From the NCBI GenBank assembly GCA_902800025.1, contig CADCDA010000006.1:37865-101864 (forward strand): a stretch of 64,000 bases of DNA. Direction: 5' to 3'. This document shows, piece after piece, positions 26,791-36,428 of this stretch. The DNA comes from an uncultured Erysipelotrichaceae bacterium (GTDB taxonomy: Bacteria > Bacillota_I > Bacilli_A > RFN20 > CAG-826). The position numbers and the translations under genes were made by a program. Under the pieces are notes generated by a model. That model was given only the letters and a program-made list of their open reading frames with translations, was not told the DNA's origin and searched no databases. Positions within the stretch are counted from its first letter, which is position 1; each line of letters begins with the position of its first letter.

Positions 26791-28461
26791 ATGAAAAAAA
26801 GATTAAACGTATTATTTCTACTTTCTTTATTAGCATTAGCTAGTTGTGGAAATAGTGGCGGAGGATCTACTCCTACACCTCCTGATCCACCTGATCCACC
26901 AGACCCACCTTATGTTGAGCCTACTTTAGATGACGATACAGCGACCGACTATGTTTTAGACGACACTGTGTCAAATGAAAACGGTTCAATGAATTATGAA
27001 ATATTTGTTCGTTCATTTTATGATGCGGACGGAAATGGAATTGGCGATTTAAAAGGCGTAGAACAAAAACTCCCATATTTAGCTTCTTTAGGAGTTAAAT
27101 CGCTTTGGTTAATGCCAATCCACCCATCTCCAACATATCATGGATATGATGTTTCTAATTATTATGAAGTTGCTCCAGAACTTGGAACACTTGCGGACTT
27201 TGATTCTTTAGTGGCAACTGCGAATACTTATCATATCGATATCATGCTCGATATGGTGTTTAATCACTGTTCTAGACAAAACCCATGGTTTGTTCAGTCC
27301 TATTATGATTTTAAAAACGAAAACACTAGTGAAGATAGCAAGATCAACTGGTTCACATGGTCTGATAAAGCTGGTGGAGCATGTAATGCGATGTATCCTA
27401 ACGACAATAATGCATGGTATGAAGCAAGATTTGATAGCACAATGCCAGACTTTAATTTTGATTGCCAGGCTGTAAAAGACGAATTAGAAAACGTCATTAA
27501 GTTCTGGGTCAAAGATCACGGAGTTAAGGGCTTTAGATTAGACGCGGTTAAGTATTATTATTACGAAAACGTTAATAAAAATATTCCAGTTCTTGATTGG
27601 ATTGAACAAACTGGTAAGAAATATTATTCCGATTTCTACACAGTTGGAGAATGTTGGAGCGCGGCAGGTGTTGTTAACGATTATCATCGTTCTAAAGCTG
27701 ATTCATTCTTCCGTTTTGAAGGAAGTTATGAAGGCGCGATTAGTATCATGAACGTCGCTAAAGGAAGAAGTAAATCTTCTAAATTCATCGACGAAGTAGT
27801 GAATAACGTTAATGCGATTAAAAATAATAATCCAAACGGATATCCAAGTTATTTCATGTCAAACCATGATATGAATAGATCCGCTCATGCGTTCCAAAAC
27901 GAATATCAAGCTAAAGCTTCTGCTAGCTTATTAGCGTTCCTTCCAGGAACATCATATATGTATTATGGTGAAGAGATTGGAATGTTAGGCAAAAGAAAGA
28001 CTTCTCCTGAAGATTATAGCGACGTTAGAAGAAGACTCCCAATGGTGTGGTCAGAAACTAATAAGCAAGGAGAATGCATTTTCCCAGAAGCTAATCGTCA
28101 AGATCTTAATAACAATGAACAAGTTACTAAAGGTGTTGAAGATCGTTTAGCGGAAAACTTCTCAGTTTTAAAGCATTATCAAAAAGTTAATAACGTGAGA
28201 AATAAATATCCATTTATTAAAAATGCGAAAGTCCAATCGTTAATTGGAAGTTTAAATACAGATTTCACTAACGTTATGGCGTATAAGCTTTATTCTGGAG
28301 ATGAATACATTATCGTTGTTCATAACTTTAATGAACAGAACGTTGAAGTGACTGTTAATGGCACTCAAATTCTAGACACAATTAATACTTATCACCGCAT
28401 TCCAACATATGCGAACAATAAGTTAACGATTGGTGCTTATTCAACAGTTATTATTAAGTAA
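26791..28461 (+). CDS. GH13 alpha-amylase-family lipoprotein
   Basis: A lipid-anchored (Cys19) alpha-glucan hydrolase of 556 aa with a Pro/Asp-rich spacer. The GH13 regions are complete: DMVFNH (154-159), GFRLD with Asp251, GECW with Glu287 and NHD with Asp360. The N-terminal motif YEIFVRSFYDADGNGIGD is the form seen in bacterial alpha-amylases and oligosaccharide-cleaving GH13 enzymes. The subfamily is not fixed. It begins 2 nt after the galactanase gene, so alpha-glucan and galactan enzymes share a transcript. Confidence 0.87.
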   Translation: MKKRLNVLFLLSLLALASCGNSGGGSTPTPPDPPDPPDPPYVEPTLDDDTATDYVLDDTVSNENGSMNYEIFVRSFYDADGNGIGDLKGVEQKLPYLASLGVKSLWLMPIHPSPTYHGYDVSNYYEVAPELGTLADFDSLVATANTYHIDIMLDMVFNHCSRQNPWFVQSYYDFKNENTSEDSKINWFTWSDKAGGACNAMYPNDNNAWYEARFDSTMPDFNFDCQAVKDELENVIKFWVKDHGVKGFRLDAVKYYYYENVNKNIPVLDWIEQTGKKYYSDFYTVGECWSAAGVVNDYHRSKADSFFRFEGSYEGAISIMNVAKGRSKSSKFIDEVVNNVNAIKNNNPNGYPSYFMSNHDMNRSAHAFQNEYQAKASASLLAFLPGTSYMYYGEEIGMLGKRKTSPEDYSDVRRRLPMVWSETNKQGECIFPEANRQDLNNNEQVTKGVEDRLAENFSVLKHYQKVNNVRNKYPFIKNAKVQSLIGSLNTDFTNVMAYKLYSGDEYIIVVHNFNEQNVEVTVNGTQILDTINTYHRIPTYANNKLTIGAYSTVIIK

Positions 28462-28476
28462 TAAAAAAACAAGAAT

Positions 28477-28506
28477 AGACCGAGGGTTATTCCTTGGTCT
28501 TTTTAT
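28477..28506 (+). terminator. Terminator after the GH13 gene
   Basis: AGACCGAGG and CCTTGGTCT form a stem with one mismatch pair, followed by TTTTTATTTTA. Confidence 0.8.
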
Positions 28507-28551
28507 TTTATTTATTGAGATAGTTGGTAGTGATAAAATAAACTATAGTTT

Positions 28552-30249
28552 ATGGTAATGATTTATTATTACGTGATGCTTGCGATTTCACTATTAATGG
28601 TTATAGTGTACGCTTTTATTTTTCATAAGCATTTTGATCCAAATATCACCATTATTTCGATTTTGGTCCCAGTTCTTAACTTAGCGTTTGTGTTTATGGG
28701 ACTATCAAAAACTGTCGAAGAAGCAATCATCGCTCTTAAATTTACATATATAGGTGGCTGTTTCCTTATTGTTTCAGTCATGTTTTTGATATTCAATGTT
28801 TGCGGTATTACTATAAAATCTTGGCAAAAAGCTTTAATACTCGCTATTTCAACAGGAGTTTATGCTACAGCTTTGACAATTGGCTATTCTCCTATTTTTT
28901 ATCAATCACTCCCAGATATTGCCTTTTCTAATGGAGCGGCATATTTAACAAATAAACATTATGGGCCAATGCACACGGTGTTTTATATCCTTATTGGCAT
29001 TTATTATGCGATTTCTATTACTGCTATTGTTTATTCTTTCTTTAAAAAGAAACAAGTTCCTAGAATCAGTCTTATTTTGATTTCTTTATCAGTGACTATC
29101 GCCATTGTCGGTTTCTTTGGTGGAAGATTATTCCAAGAAAAGGTTGAACCTCTTCCAATGTCATACACTTTAGGAATGGGTTTATACCTCGTCATGGCGA
29201 TTAGATTAAGATTATATGATGCTTCTGACGCAGTTACTGATGCGCTTGTTCAAAAAGGTGACACAGGCTTTGTGTCTTTTGATAGCAAACTTCGTTATTT
29301 AGGAAGTAACGACACAGCAAAAGAAATGTTTCCAGAACTCAAAGAAGCAATTATCGATTATCGAATTAAAAATGAGTGGGCAAGAGATCATTTTGAAAAT
29401 TGGATAAACGAATACAAAAATAATCAGGATAATAATCGCTTTCTTATAGAAAAAGAAGACAAAACATTCTTAGTTAACGTTAATCGATTAGCGCATGGTC
29501 ATCATTATCATGGTTATCAAATCTTTATCACTGATGACACTAAGAATCAGACATACATCAAACTTATTAAAAACTATAATAGCGAACTTGAATCGGAAGT
29601 CGCTAAAAAGACAAGAAGTGTTATTGAAATGCAAGATAAGTTAGTTTTAGGTATGGCAACGATGGTTGAAGGTCGTGATAACTCCACAGGCGGACATATT
29701 AGAAGAACAAGTGATGTGGTGCGTTTCTTGGTGGAAGAAATGAAAAAAGAAAACGAACTTAACTTAAGTGATAAGTTTTATAACGACTTAATTAAAGCTG
29801 CTCCTATGCATGACTTAGGAAAAATAACTGTAGATGACGCGATATTAAGAAAACCAGGAAAGTTTACTCCTGAAGAATATGAAATCATGAAGACACACGC
29901 TCCTGAAGGGGCGAGGATTGTCGCTCAAATATTAGAAGGAACAGACGATAAAGAATTTGCTAAATTAGCTACTAATGTTGCTCATTATCATCATGAGAAG
30001 TGGGATGGAACTGGTTACCCAGATCACTTAGCAGGTGCTAAAATACCTTTAGAAGCGCGTATAATGGCGATTGCAGACGTTTATGACGCTTTGGTGAGTA
30101 AACGAGTCTACAAGGAAAAATTCACGTTTGAGGATGCTAATAACATCATTATTGAAAGTATGGGCAAACATTTTGACAAAAGTCTAGAAAAGTATTATCT
30201 TCAAGCCAGAGAAAAAATAGAAAATTATTACATCGCATCTGGAAATTAA
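28552..30249 (+). CDS. Seven-helix sensor with PAS-like and HD-GYP domains
   Basis: A membrane-bound predicted cyclic-dinucleotide phosphodiesterase. Residues 1-225 hold about seven helices, like the N-terminal sensor of some histidine kinases. A PAS-like domain (about 235-335) begins GFVSFDSKLRYLGSN. A linker coiled coil leads to the HD-GYP domain, with HDLGK at His420-Asp421, KPGKFTPEEYE, and HHEKWDGTGYP near 479-489. All metal ligands seem present. It differs from the protein at 5108 by the PAS-like insertion. The flavoprotein gene starts 3 nt later. Confidence 0.85.
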   Translation: MVMIYYYVMLAISLLMVIVYAFIFHKHFDPNITIISILVPVLNLAFVFMGLSKTVEEAIIALKFTYIGGCFLIVSVMFLIFNVCGITIKSWQKALILAISTGVYATALTIGYSPIFYQSLPDIAFSNGAAYLTNKHYGPMHTVFYILIGIYYAISITAIVYSFFKKKQVPRISLILISLSVTIAIVGFFGGRLFQEKVEPLPMSYTLGMGLYLVMAIRLRLYDASDAVTDALVQKGDTGFVSFDSKLRYLGSNDTAKEMFPELKEAIIDYRIKNEWARDHFENWINEYKNNQDNNRFLIEKEDKTFLVNVNRLAHGHHYHGYQIFITDDTKNQTYIKLIKNYNSELESEVAKKTRSVIEMQDKLVLGMATMVEGRDNSTGGHIRRTSDVVRFLVEEMKKENELNLSDKFYNDLIKAAPMHDLGKITVDDAILRKPGKFTPEEYEIMKTHAPEGARIVAQILEGTDDKEFAKLATNVAHYHHEKWDGTGYPDHLAGAKIPLEARIMAIADVYDALVSKRVYKEKFTFEDANNIIIESMGKHFDKSLEKYYLQAREKIENYYIASGN

Positions 30250-30252
30250 TAT

Positions 30253-31413
30253 ATGAATCAAAAAGTAATCTTTATTGGAGGTGGAGCTGCCTCGCTTACT
30301 AGTGCGGTCCTTCTAAAGAAGGAAGAACCATCTTTTGATGTGATTATTGTCGAAAAAGATAAAAAGCTAGGAAAGAAATTATCTGCGACCGGTGGTGGCA
30401 AATGTAATGTCGCTCCATTAAAAGATAATCCTTATGTTTATAATCCAGCAGCGATTGAGATGGTGGAATCTCTTTTTGATGAAATTCCATTACACGATTA
30501 TTTAAATATCTTAGAGTCAATTGGATTAGACACTAAAGCGATTAAAGATTATGGTTTCTACCCAATTCATGAATCCGCACCACAAGTGGTGAAGAATTTA
30601 TATCATCAAATTAATAAACTAGGAATCAAAGTTATTTATGATGAGTTTGTAGATTATTCTGAAAAAGATGGAAGAGTCCTTGTTGAGTTAAAAGAACAAT
30701 TTTTAGAAGCTGATAAAGTGGTAATCGCTACCGGTGGTCTTAACGAAGACATGAGACATATTTTTGAGTCTCACGGAGTAATAACCACCAAAACATATCC
30801 AGGCCTATGTCCAATCAAAGTTAAAGAAGATGTATCGAACTTATTTGGATGTCGATTTGAAGCAGTTATAACTTTGTTATATAAGAAAAACATTGTTAGA
30901 CAAACTTATGGAGAAGTCCAATTTAAAAAAGATGGACTATCAGGTATTCCAATTTTTAATTTGTCGAGTTTAATTTCTCGAGAAGAAAACTTTAAGTCTG
31001 GAGATTATCAAATAAGTGTTGGTTTACCAGATAACTTTGAAATCAATATTTTAGGAAAGACTATTGAAGAAGCATTATTTATGCTTTTTAAAGAAGAGTA
31101 TGTAAATTACTTAATTGAAAAACATAAATTCAATAGAAAAGAGTTAATCGATTTATCTTTAGAAAAGAAACTATTATCTATCATTCATAATGAACCGTTC
31201 ACTGTTGATTCATTATATGAAATGAAAGACGCTCAAGTGACCATTGGTGGGGTTTCTTTAGGGGAAATTGATCAAAACTTCGCTTTAAATAATAACAAGA
31301 ACATATATGTTGTTGGTGAAGCTCTTGATGTTGATGGCATATGTGGTGGATATAACTTAAGATTTGCTATAACATCAGGGTTTAAAGTGGTGTTTGAATT
31401 ATTAAACAATTAG
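30253..31413 (+). CDS. HI0933/BaiN-family flavoprotein
   Basis: An FAD-binding oxidoreductase of 386 aa. The N-terminal dinucleotide-binding motif is IGGGAAS. The family hallmark KKLSATGGGKCN appears at about 38-49. Near the C-terminus VGEALDVDGICGGYN is the FAD-contact segment of the same family. BaiN of bile-acid-dehydroxylating Clostridia belongs to this group, but most members have no known substrate. There is no membrane span. The gene likely shares a transcript with the HD-GYP gene upstream. Confidence 0.82.
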   Translation: MNQKVIFIGGGAASLTSAVLLKKEEPSFDVIIVEKDKKLGKKLSATGGGKCNVAPLKDNPYVYNPAAIEMVESLFDEIPLHDYLNILESIGLDTKAIKDYGFYPIHESAPQVVKNLYHQINKLGIKVIYDEFVDYSEKDGRVLVELKEQFLEADKVVIATGGLNEDMRHIFESHGVITTKTYPGLCPIKVKEDVSNLFGCRFEAVITLLYKKNIVRQTYGEVQFKKDGLSGIPIFNLSSLISREENFKSGDYQISVGLPDNFEINILGKTIEEALFMLFKEEYVNYLIEKHKFNRKELIDLSLEKKLLSIIHNEPFTVDSLYEMKDAQVTIGGVSLGEIDQNFALNNNKNIYVVGEALDVDGICGGYNLRFAITSGFKVVFELLNN

Positions 31414-31430
31414 ATTGAAAGCGTTTATAA

Positions 31431-31457
31431 AAGACGAGCTAATAATGGGCTCGTCTT
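31431..31457. terminator. Bidirectional terminator between convergent genes
   Basis: AAGACGAGC and GCTCGTCTT form a 9 bp stem with T runs on both strands, placed between the flavoprotein and the minus-strand binding protein. Confidence 0.85.
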
Positions 31458-31477
31458 TTCTTGTTTCAGAGATACTA

Positions 31478-32881
31478 TTATTGACCAGCTTGTCTTAGCC
31501 AATCGTTCCACTTGCTTTGAGCGTTGCTGCTAACTGTATTCATATATTCTTGAACAGGATTAGAAGAGGTGGAGTTAAAGATTCTGGTATAAGGTGCTAA
31601 ATCATTTGTGGTCCAAACATCAATAACGTTATTCAAGAATAACGGAGAGTTGCTCCAGTTTGTGAATCTGTCTGTTGCGTTATCAAGATAATCGAATAAT
31701 GAATTTGTATATTCGTCTTCTGTGGTGACCTTTGTGGATGTCTTATAAGCGAGAGTACCATGTGCCTTTTCCGCAAATGTTTTAATTCCGCGGTCACTAA
31801 TCATTAACTTTAAGAACGATTTTGCTAAGTCGGCTTTAATGGTGCTGGCTGGGATTGCAAAGAATTGGTCTTCACCAACGATGTAAGAAATGTTAGTGCT
31901 GACAGCAGTACTAGCTGCTGGTGTGTCCATGATCTTTAATTCAAAGCCATCTCTTAATGTACCTGTGTCTGTGTATTTAAGAGTTTCGTTATATAACCAG
32001 TCACAGTTAATCATCATCGCGGCATAGCCGTTATAGAAAGATTGTTGAGCGGTATGGTTGTTCCAACCATCAGAACCTTTAACATAGTTGCTTTCTTGTC
32101 CAAAGACATTCCACCACATTTGTAGTGCTTGCCCTAAAGCGACGAATGCTGGGTTGGAATTAGAGAATGTCGAGGCACTTTCATATTTGAAATAGTTATC
32201 AATATTAGTTTTGCCTGCTAATTGTCCCCACCATGTGAATGTTGCATAATCGAAGTAGTCCATGTTTTCACCAGTGAAGCAGAATGGCTTAACAGTGGTG
32301 GTTGCTTTAGGACCGACTGGAAGAGCAGCGGTTTTAATAGTTTCACAAAGTGTTAAGAGTTGATCATATGTTTGAGGAACTGCCCAACCGTTTTCTTCAA
32401 ACATTTTCGCGTTATAGTAGATTCCTGGAACACCACTTGTCCATGGTAGACGATAGGTGTGTCCGTTATAGTAGATGGATTTATCATATTCATCGTTAAT
32501 TTTGTTTTTAACTGTCATTCCATCAACTGTTTCATTTAAGAAATCGTCTAATTCAAGAAGTTTCCCTTTTAAAGCATATGATTTCCAGTTTTTGGAGTTA
32601 CCGATATATAAATCATCAATATTATCTTTTGAATATAAGTGTTTATTAATTAAATCGTTTGCACTTGAGGAGGCTTCGAGATGGATTTTATATTCTGGAT
32701 TTTCAGTTTCCCAAACAGTAACTAACTCATCAATCCATTCGCGTCCGTAACCTAAATTTAAACAAATAATATTAAGTGTTTTCGCATCATTAACTACTTT
32801 GTTACCACAAGCGGTAAGTCCACCAGCGGCAAGTGCTGCGACACTTAAAAACAAAAAACTTTTTCCTAAATTATTTTTCAT
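31478..32881 (-). CDS. ABC sugar-binding lipoprotein of the second glycan locus
   Basis: A family 1 solute-binding protein of 467 aa; the lipobox LTAC gives Cys25. The body shows the usual pattern, with LPWTSGVPGIYYNAKMFEE in the first lobe and a Trp-rich middle that could stack on sugar rings. AAAGGAG precedes the ATG. There is no permease on its own strand. Its likely partners are the two permeases at 34547 and 35538, whose operon has no binding protein. The gene is divergent from that operon, with 197 nt between the two starts. The ligand is inferred from the operon to be a HexNAc-containing oligosaccharide. Confidence 0.85.
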   Translation of the reverse strand: MKNNLGKSFLFLSVAALAAGGLTACGNKVVNDAKTLNIICLNLGYGREWIDELVTVWETENPEYKIHLEASSSANDLINKHLYSKDNIDDLYIGNSKNWKSYALKGKLLELDDFLNETVDGMTVKNKINDEYDKSIYYNGHTYRLPWTSGVPGIYYNAKMFEENGWAVPQTYDQLLTLCETIKTAALPVGPKATTTVKPFCFTGENMDYFDYATFTWWGQLAGKTNIDNYFKYESASTFSNSNPAFVALGQALQMWWNVFGQESNYVKGSDGWNNHTAQQSFYNGYAAMMINCDWLYNETLKYTDTGTLRDGFELKIMDTPAASTAVSTNISYIVGEDQFFAIPASTIKADLAKSFLKLMISDRGIKTFAEKAHGTLAYKTSTKVTTEDEYTNSLFDYLDNATDRFTNWSNSPLFLNNVIDVWTTNDLAPYTRIFNSTSSNPVQEYMNTVSSNAQSKWNDWLRQAGQ

Positions 32882-32931
32882 AGAGACGTCTCCTTTGACA
32901 CTAATATATTAGCAAGAATTTCTAAAAATAG

Positions 32932-32953
32932 TTATTTAATTTTGTAAAAAAAT
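32932..32953 (-). promoter_or_regulatory. Weak copy of the glycan-locus inverted repeat
   Basis: On the minus strand this reads ATTTTTTTA, CAAAAT, TAAATAA. It resembles the stronger sites at 48768 and 58801 but with a shorter spacer and imperfect right arm. It lies about 50-70 nt before the binding-protein start. Confidence 0.3.
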
Positions 32954-33029
32954 GTGATTTTTGTACTTTTATAAGTTTTACTTTTATAACTCTATTCAAC
33001 AATTTTTATCGATTTAATTAAAATTTAGT

Positions 33030-33059
33030 ATTTTTTAAGTTTGTGAAATATTATATAAT
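33030..33059 (+). promoter_or_regulatory. Promoter region of the eight-gene glycan operon, with weak inverted repeat
   Basis: TATAAT at 33054-33059 is a perfect -10 box 20 nt before the first gene; the -35 region is only a T run. A half-matching copy of the locus repeat (ATTTTTTA at 33030-33037, N7, then GAAATATT) overlaps the promoter. Confidence 0.45.
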
Positions 33060-33078
33060 GCTATCGAGAAAAGAACGT

Positions 33079-34542
33079 ATGAAAAATAGAAACACACTGC
33101 TTTGTTGTCTGTTGATTTCGGCTTTTGCATTCTCTGTTTTAGGTTGCCAAAACAAAAATAGTGGTGGTGACGACACGCCAAAAGAAGTAGAGATTCCAGA
33201 AGTTACAGATGACCTTGAAATCCTTGATGGCGTGAAATTTGATTATGACAAAGCCTTTTTTGATGATTTCTCTCAAGGCGTTGACTACAACAAATGGATT
33301 ATTTCTGAAGACTGCTGGGGTTCAAACAAAGGTGGCTTAACTGTCAAGAACCTCTTCTTTACAGATGAAGGCACTTTATTATTTAGAGCAACAGGCAATT
33401 ATTATTCTGGCGATGAAATCCGTGGATATGGACAAGTCAAAGATGGAAGATGCACCGGTGCTTCTTTAGTTTCTAAATTCATTACTGGTCCAGGAAGATA
33501 CCAAGTGAGAATGAAACCATTCCCGCGTTTAGGTGCGTGTACAGCGTTCTGGACATATTCTAATAGACCTGTCGCAGGTGCGGAAAACGATAACCACGAA
33601 ATCGATATCGAACTTCCAGGCGGTATGCATCATGGTATCCATTCATTCAAATACATGATGAACACCAATTATGTTACTGAAAAATATATGGACAACTCCG
33701 ATTTCAAAATCGCTGATGTCACAGGAAACAAAATCATCAATTTAAACGATGGTAACTTCCATACTTTTGGCTTTGATTGGTATACCAATCCAGAAGTCAT
33801 TGTTTATAACGTTGATGGAATCGTTACATGCGTAAGCGAAATCTTTGTTCCTTATTTATTAACCCGTATGTGGTTAGGCGTTTGGATTAGTTATAGTGAT
33901 GCCTTTATGGGACCACCAAACTATGAAGCCGACTTTATGGAAGTTGACTGGGTCAAATATATTCCTTTTGACAACACTCAACCATACACCGTTTGTGATG
34001 TTGACCAAGTTAGTATCTCTACTCCTAGAGAAAACTATCCAACAGTTCCAACATCAAGACCAGAAGTCAACAAGATTGCTAATGGTGATTTTGAATACTT
34101 TATTCGTAAAGGAAAGCAAAATGATTATGGCTGGGAATATGAAAAATTCTTAACCGACCAATCCCCTGTTGAAGAAGTTTGCTATGTAAGTGCAACAGAC
34201 GGAAAAGATGGTACTGCTGGAGCAGTTGTTAAGAAAGGTGGCTATTTACATACTACAGTTGACGCCGCTTATGAAGGATATCAGTATGATATTTCCTTTG
34301 ATGGCAAGTCTGATGGTGCCGATTCCGTTATGGAAGTTGTTTATTATTCCAGTTATACCCCAGACACCAATCCAATCAAGAGTGATTTCGTTCAAATCCA
34401 TAATGGTGATTGGGAAAATTACACAAAGACAATTACATGCCCAGAAGGCTGCAGCTGTATAACAGTTGAGTTCTATAACAACTCTACAAAATCAACTACA
34501 TCAATGGCAATTGATAACGTCAAAATGAGTAGGAGTAATTAA
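33079..34542 (+). CDS. GH16 lipoprotein with C-terminal carbohydrate-binding module
   Basis: A surface endo-beta-glycanase; lipobox LGC gives Cys23. The GH16 beta-sandwich (about 55-300) contains HEIDIELPG, with nucleophile Glu174, Asp176 and acid/base Glu178. This ExDxE form without the extra bulge residue occurs in several GH16 groups, so the bond cut is uncertain: beta-1,3/1,4-glucan, beta-galactan or poly-LacNAc are all possible. A CBM4/9-like domain (about 335-487) starts IANGDFEYF. The ATG at 33079 gives a proper signal peptide; an upstream in-frame TTG at 33043 lies before the -10 box. A GH20 and a HexNAc kinase in the same operon favour a HexNAc-containing target. Confidence 0.83.
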   Translation: MKNRNTLLCCLLISAFAFSVLGCQNKNSGGDDTPKEVEIPEVTDDLEILDGVKFDYDKAFFDDFSQGVDYNKWIISEDCWGSNKGGLTVKNLFFTDEGTLLFRATGNYYSGDEIRGYGQVKDGRCTGASLVSKFITGPGRYQVRMKPFPRLGACTAFWTYSNRPVAGAENDNHEIDIELPGGMHHGIHSFKYMMNTNYVTEKYMDNSDFKIADVTGNKIINLNDGNFHTFGFDWYTNPEVIVYNVDGIVTCVSEIFVPYLLTRMWLGVWISYSDAFMGPPNYEADFMEVDWVKYIPFDNTQPYTVCDVDQVSISTPRENYPTVPTSRPEVNKIANGDFEYFIRKGKQNDYGWEYEKFLTDQSPVEEVCYVSATDGKDGTAGAVVKKGGYLHTTVDAAYEGYQYDISFDGKSDGADSVMEVVYYSSYTPDTNPIKSDFVQIHNGDWENYTKTITCPEGCSCITVEFYNNSTKSTTSMAIDNVKMSRSN

Positions 34543-34546
34543 TTCA

Positions 34547-35536
34547 ATGAACGATATTTCTGTTGCATTAAATAATGATCAATTTACTCGAGAAAAGCCA
34601 AGAATTCATTCTCGACGTTTTTCAAAGAAAACTTTGGATGCGATTTTCATTATCGTAATGCTTGCATATCCAGTTTTACAATTTGTTATTACCTGGGCTT
34701 TTGTCAACTTTGGCGCTCTTTCGATGGCCTTCAATGGTAGTGAGTACTATGACGACTTTCAATTCACACTTTATAATTTTGAAAAGATTTTTACTGATTT
34801 GTTCTCAACAGTTCCAGATCAAGCTAATTTTTTAGGACTTAATCCAGCGACAATCGTATTACTCAATTCGCTTGGTTATTGTCTTATTACAATTTTTATT
34901 TCTTTACCTTTATCGCTTTTATTCTCTTATTTCTTAAGAAAAAATATGCTTCTAGCGAATGTTTTTAGAGCCATTTTCTTCTTACCAAATATCATTCCTA
35001 TCGTTGCCTTAACATTTGCCTTTAGAATGAGTTATACCACTCCGTTTGGTTATCTCGCTGATATGTTTGAGGCGATGGGTATTAACTCCGCTAAATATCC
35101 AACAAGCCAAATGCTTGTTTACCTATATTGTATTTGGGCTGGATTAGGATATAACATCATCCTTTTCTCTGGGGCGATTGGAAGAATTCCAAAAGAACTC
35201 TTTGAATCTGCTGAACTCGATCACGCTGGATACTTCAAAGAATTTTTCCACGTTGTCATTCCATGTATTTGGCCAACAATTGTCACATTAGTGGTCGTTG
35301 GTATGACTAATGTTTTGACCTTATATATGCACCCATATTTATTAACAAACTATGACCGTTCATCAACATATACGATTGCTTTGTCAATCTTCCAAACTGC
35401 TGGAAATGATGGAGCAATGCCTAACGAATTGCATCAAGTAACAGCGTATGGTTTATTCTTCTCTGTTATTTGGGCTCCAATTATTTTGTTAGTCAGACAC
35501 TTGATGAGCAAGAAGTACGAAGGGATTGGTTATTAG
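34547..35536 (+). CDS. ABC sugar permease, MalF/UgpA-like
   Basis: A 329-residue inner-membrane subunit with six helices and a basic N-terminus. The EAA loop lies at about 217-239, starting ELFESAELDHAGYF and ending VIP. It starts 4 nt after the GH16 stop. It pairs with the permease in the next gene and probably with the binding protein encoded divergently at 31478. It lacks the long N-terminal extension of the MalF-like protein at 15499. Confidence 0.87.
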   Translation: MNDISVALNNDQFTREKPRIHSRRFSKKTLDAIFIIVMLAYPVLQFVITWAFVNFGALSMAFNGSEYYDDFQFTLYNFEKIFTDLFSTVPDQANFLGLNPATIVLLNSLGYCLITIFISLPLSLLFSYFLRKNMLLANVFRAIFFLPNIIPIVALTFAFRMSYTTPFGYLADMFEAMGINSAKYPTSQMLVYLYCIWAGLGYNIILFSGAIGRIPKELFESAELDHAGYFKEFFHVVIPCIWPTIVTLVVVGMTNVLTLYMHPYLLTNYDRSSTYTIALSIFQTAGNDGAMPNELHQVTAYGLFFSVIWAPIILLVRHLMSKKYEGIGY

Positions 35537-35537
35537 T

Positions 35538-36428
35538 ATGAAAGACTTAAACGAATCTTACCATCCACATAACCATATCCGTAAAAAGATTAACTATGGT
35601 TACCATATCACTAAATGGATTGTCTTCCTTGTTTTCTTAGTGTATGGGCTTTCACTTTTATTCCCATTCTTATGGATGACCATTAACGCGTTCAAGACTA
35701 CTGGTGATTTCTCTGGTGGTAACTATTTCGGTTGGCCAAAAGAATTCGCTGGCAAGAACTTCATAGAAGTTATGTCGATGAAAGTTGGAAACGAAACCAT
35801 CGCAATAATGTTCTTAATGAGCGTTATCACCACAATTGGAGGAACATTACTCAACGTTGGTTTGTCTGCTTGCGTAGCTTATGTTGTTGCTAAATATAAG
35901 TTCCCTGGTCGTGGGTTCCTCTATGGTGTTGCCATTTTTTCAATGGTGGTTCCTATCGTAGGTACTCTTCCTTCTCAAATTAACATGATGCAAACATTCC
36001 ACTTAGACAACTCATTATTAGGTGTTTTCTTCCTCTATTCGAGTTGCTTTGGTTTTAACTTCATTCTACTTTATAGCGCCTTTTCTTCTATCTCAAATTC
36101 ATATATGGAAGCAGCCTCTGTTGACTGTGCGGGCAGATTCAAAACTTTCTTTAAAGTTATGCTTCCGATGGCAAAAGGGCCAATTATCGCCGCATCTATT
36201 TTAACGGCGATTGGTTATTGGAATGATTATCAAACCCCATTCTTATATTTACCAGATGATTATCAAACCCTTGCGGTCGGTCTACAAAAATTCCAATCTG
36301 AAAACCAAGCAAGCTATCCAATGGTCTTTGCTTCAATGCTTATTTCCATTGTCCCAGTTCTTATTCTCTATGTGTGCTTCCAAAAGAGAATTATCGAATC
36401 CACAAATGCAGGAGGACTCAAAGGATGA
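35538..36428 (+). CDS. ABC sugar permease, MalG/UgpE-like
   Basis: The second permease subunit (296 aa, six helices). The EAA loop begins MEAASVDCAGRF at about residue 190 and ends MLP. The start ATG lies one base after the previous stop. A frame from a TTG at 35526 is open but needless. Its TGA stop overlaps the ATG of the next lipoprotein gene, which shows that TGA ends translation in this genome. Confidence 0.87.
   Translation: MKDLNESYHPHNHIRKKINYGYHITKWIVFLVFLVYGLSLLFPFLWMTINAFKTTGDFSGGNYFGWPKEFAGKNFIEVMSMKVGNETIAIMFLMSVITTIGGTLLNVGLSACVAYVVAKYKFPGRGFLYGVAIFSMVVPIVGTLPSQINMMQTFHLDNSLLGVFFLYSSCFGFNFILLYSAFSSISNSYMEAASVDCAGRFKTFFKVMLPMAKGPIIAASILTAIGYWNDYQTPFLYLPDDYQTLAVGLQKFQSENQASYPMVFASMLISIVPVLILYVCFQKRIIESTNAGGLKG

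Noticed and set aside
36374..36428. Longer start for the GLUG lipoprotein inside the permease gene
   Set aside because: The signal peptide starts at 36425, where the ATG overlaps the permease TGA.
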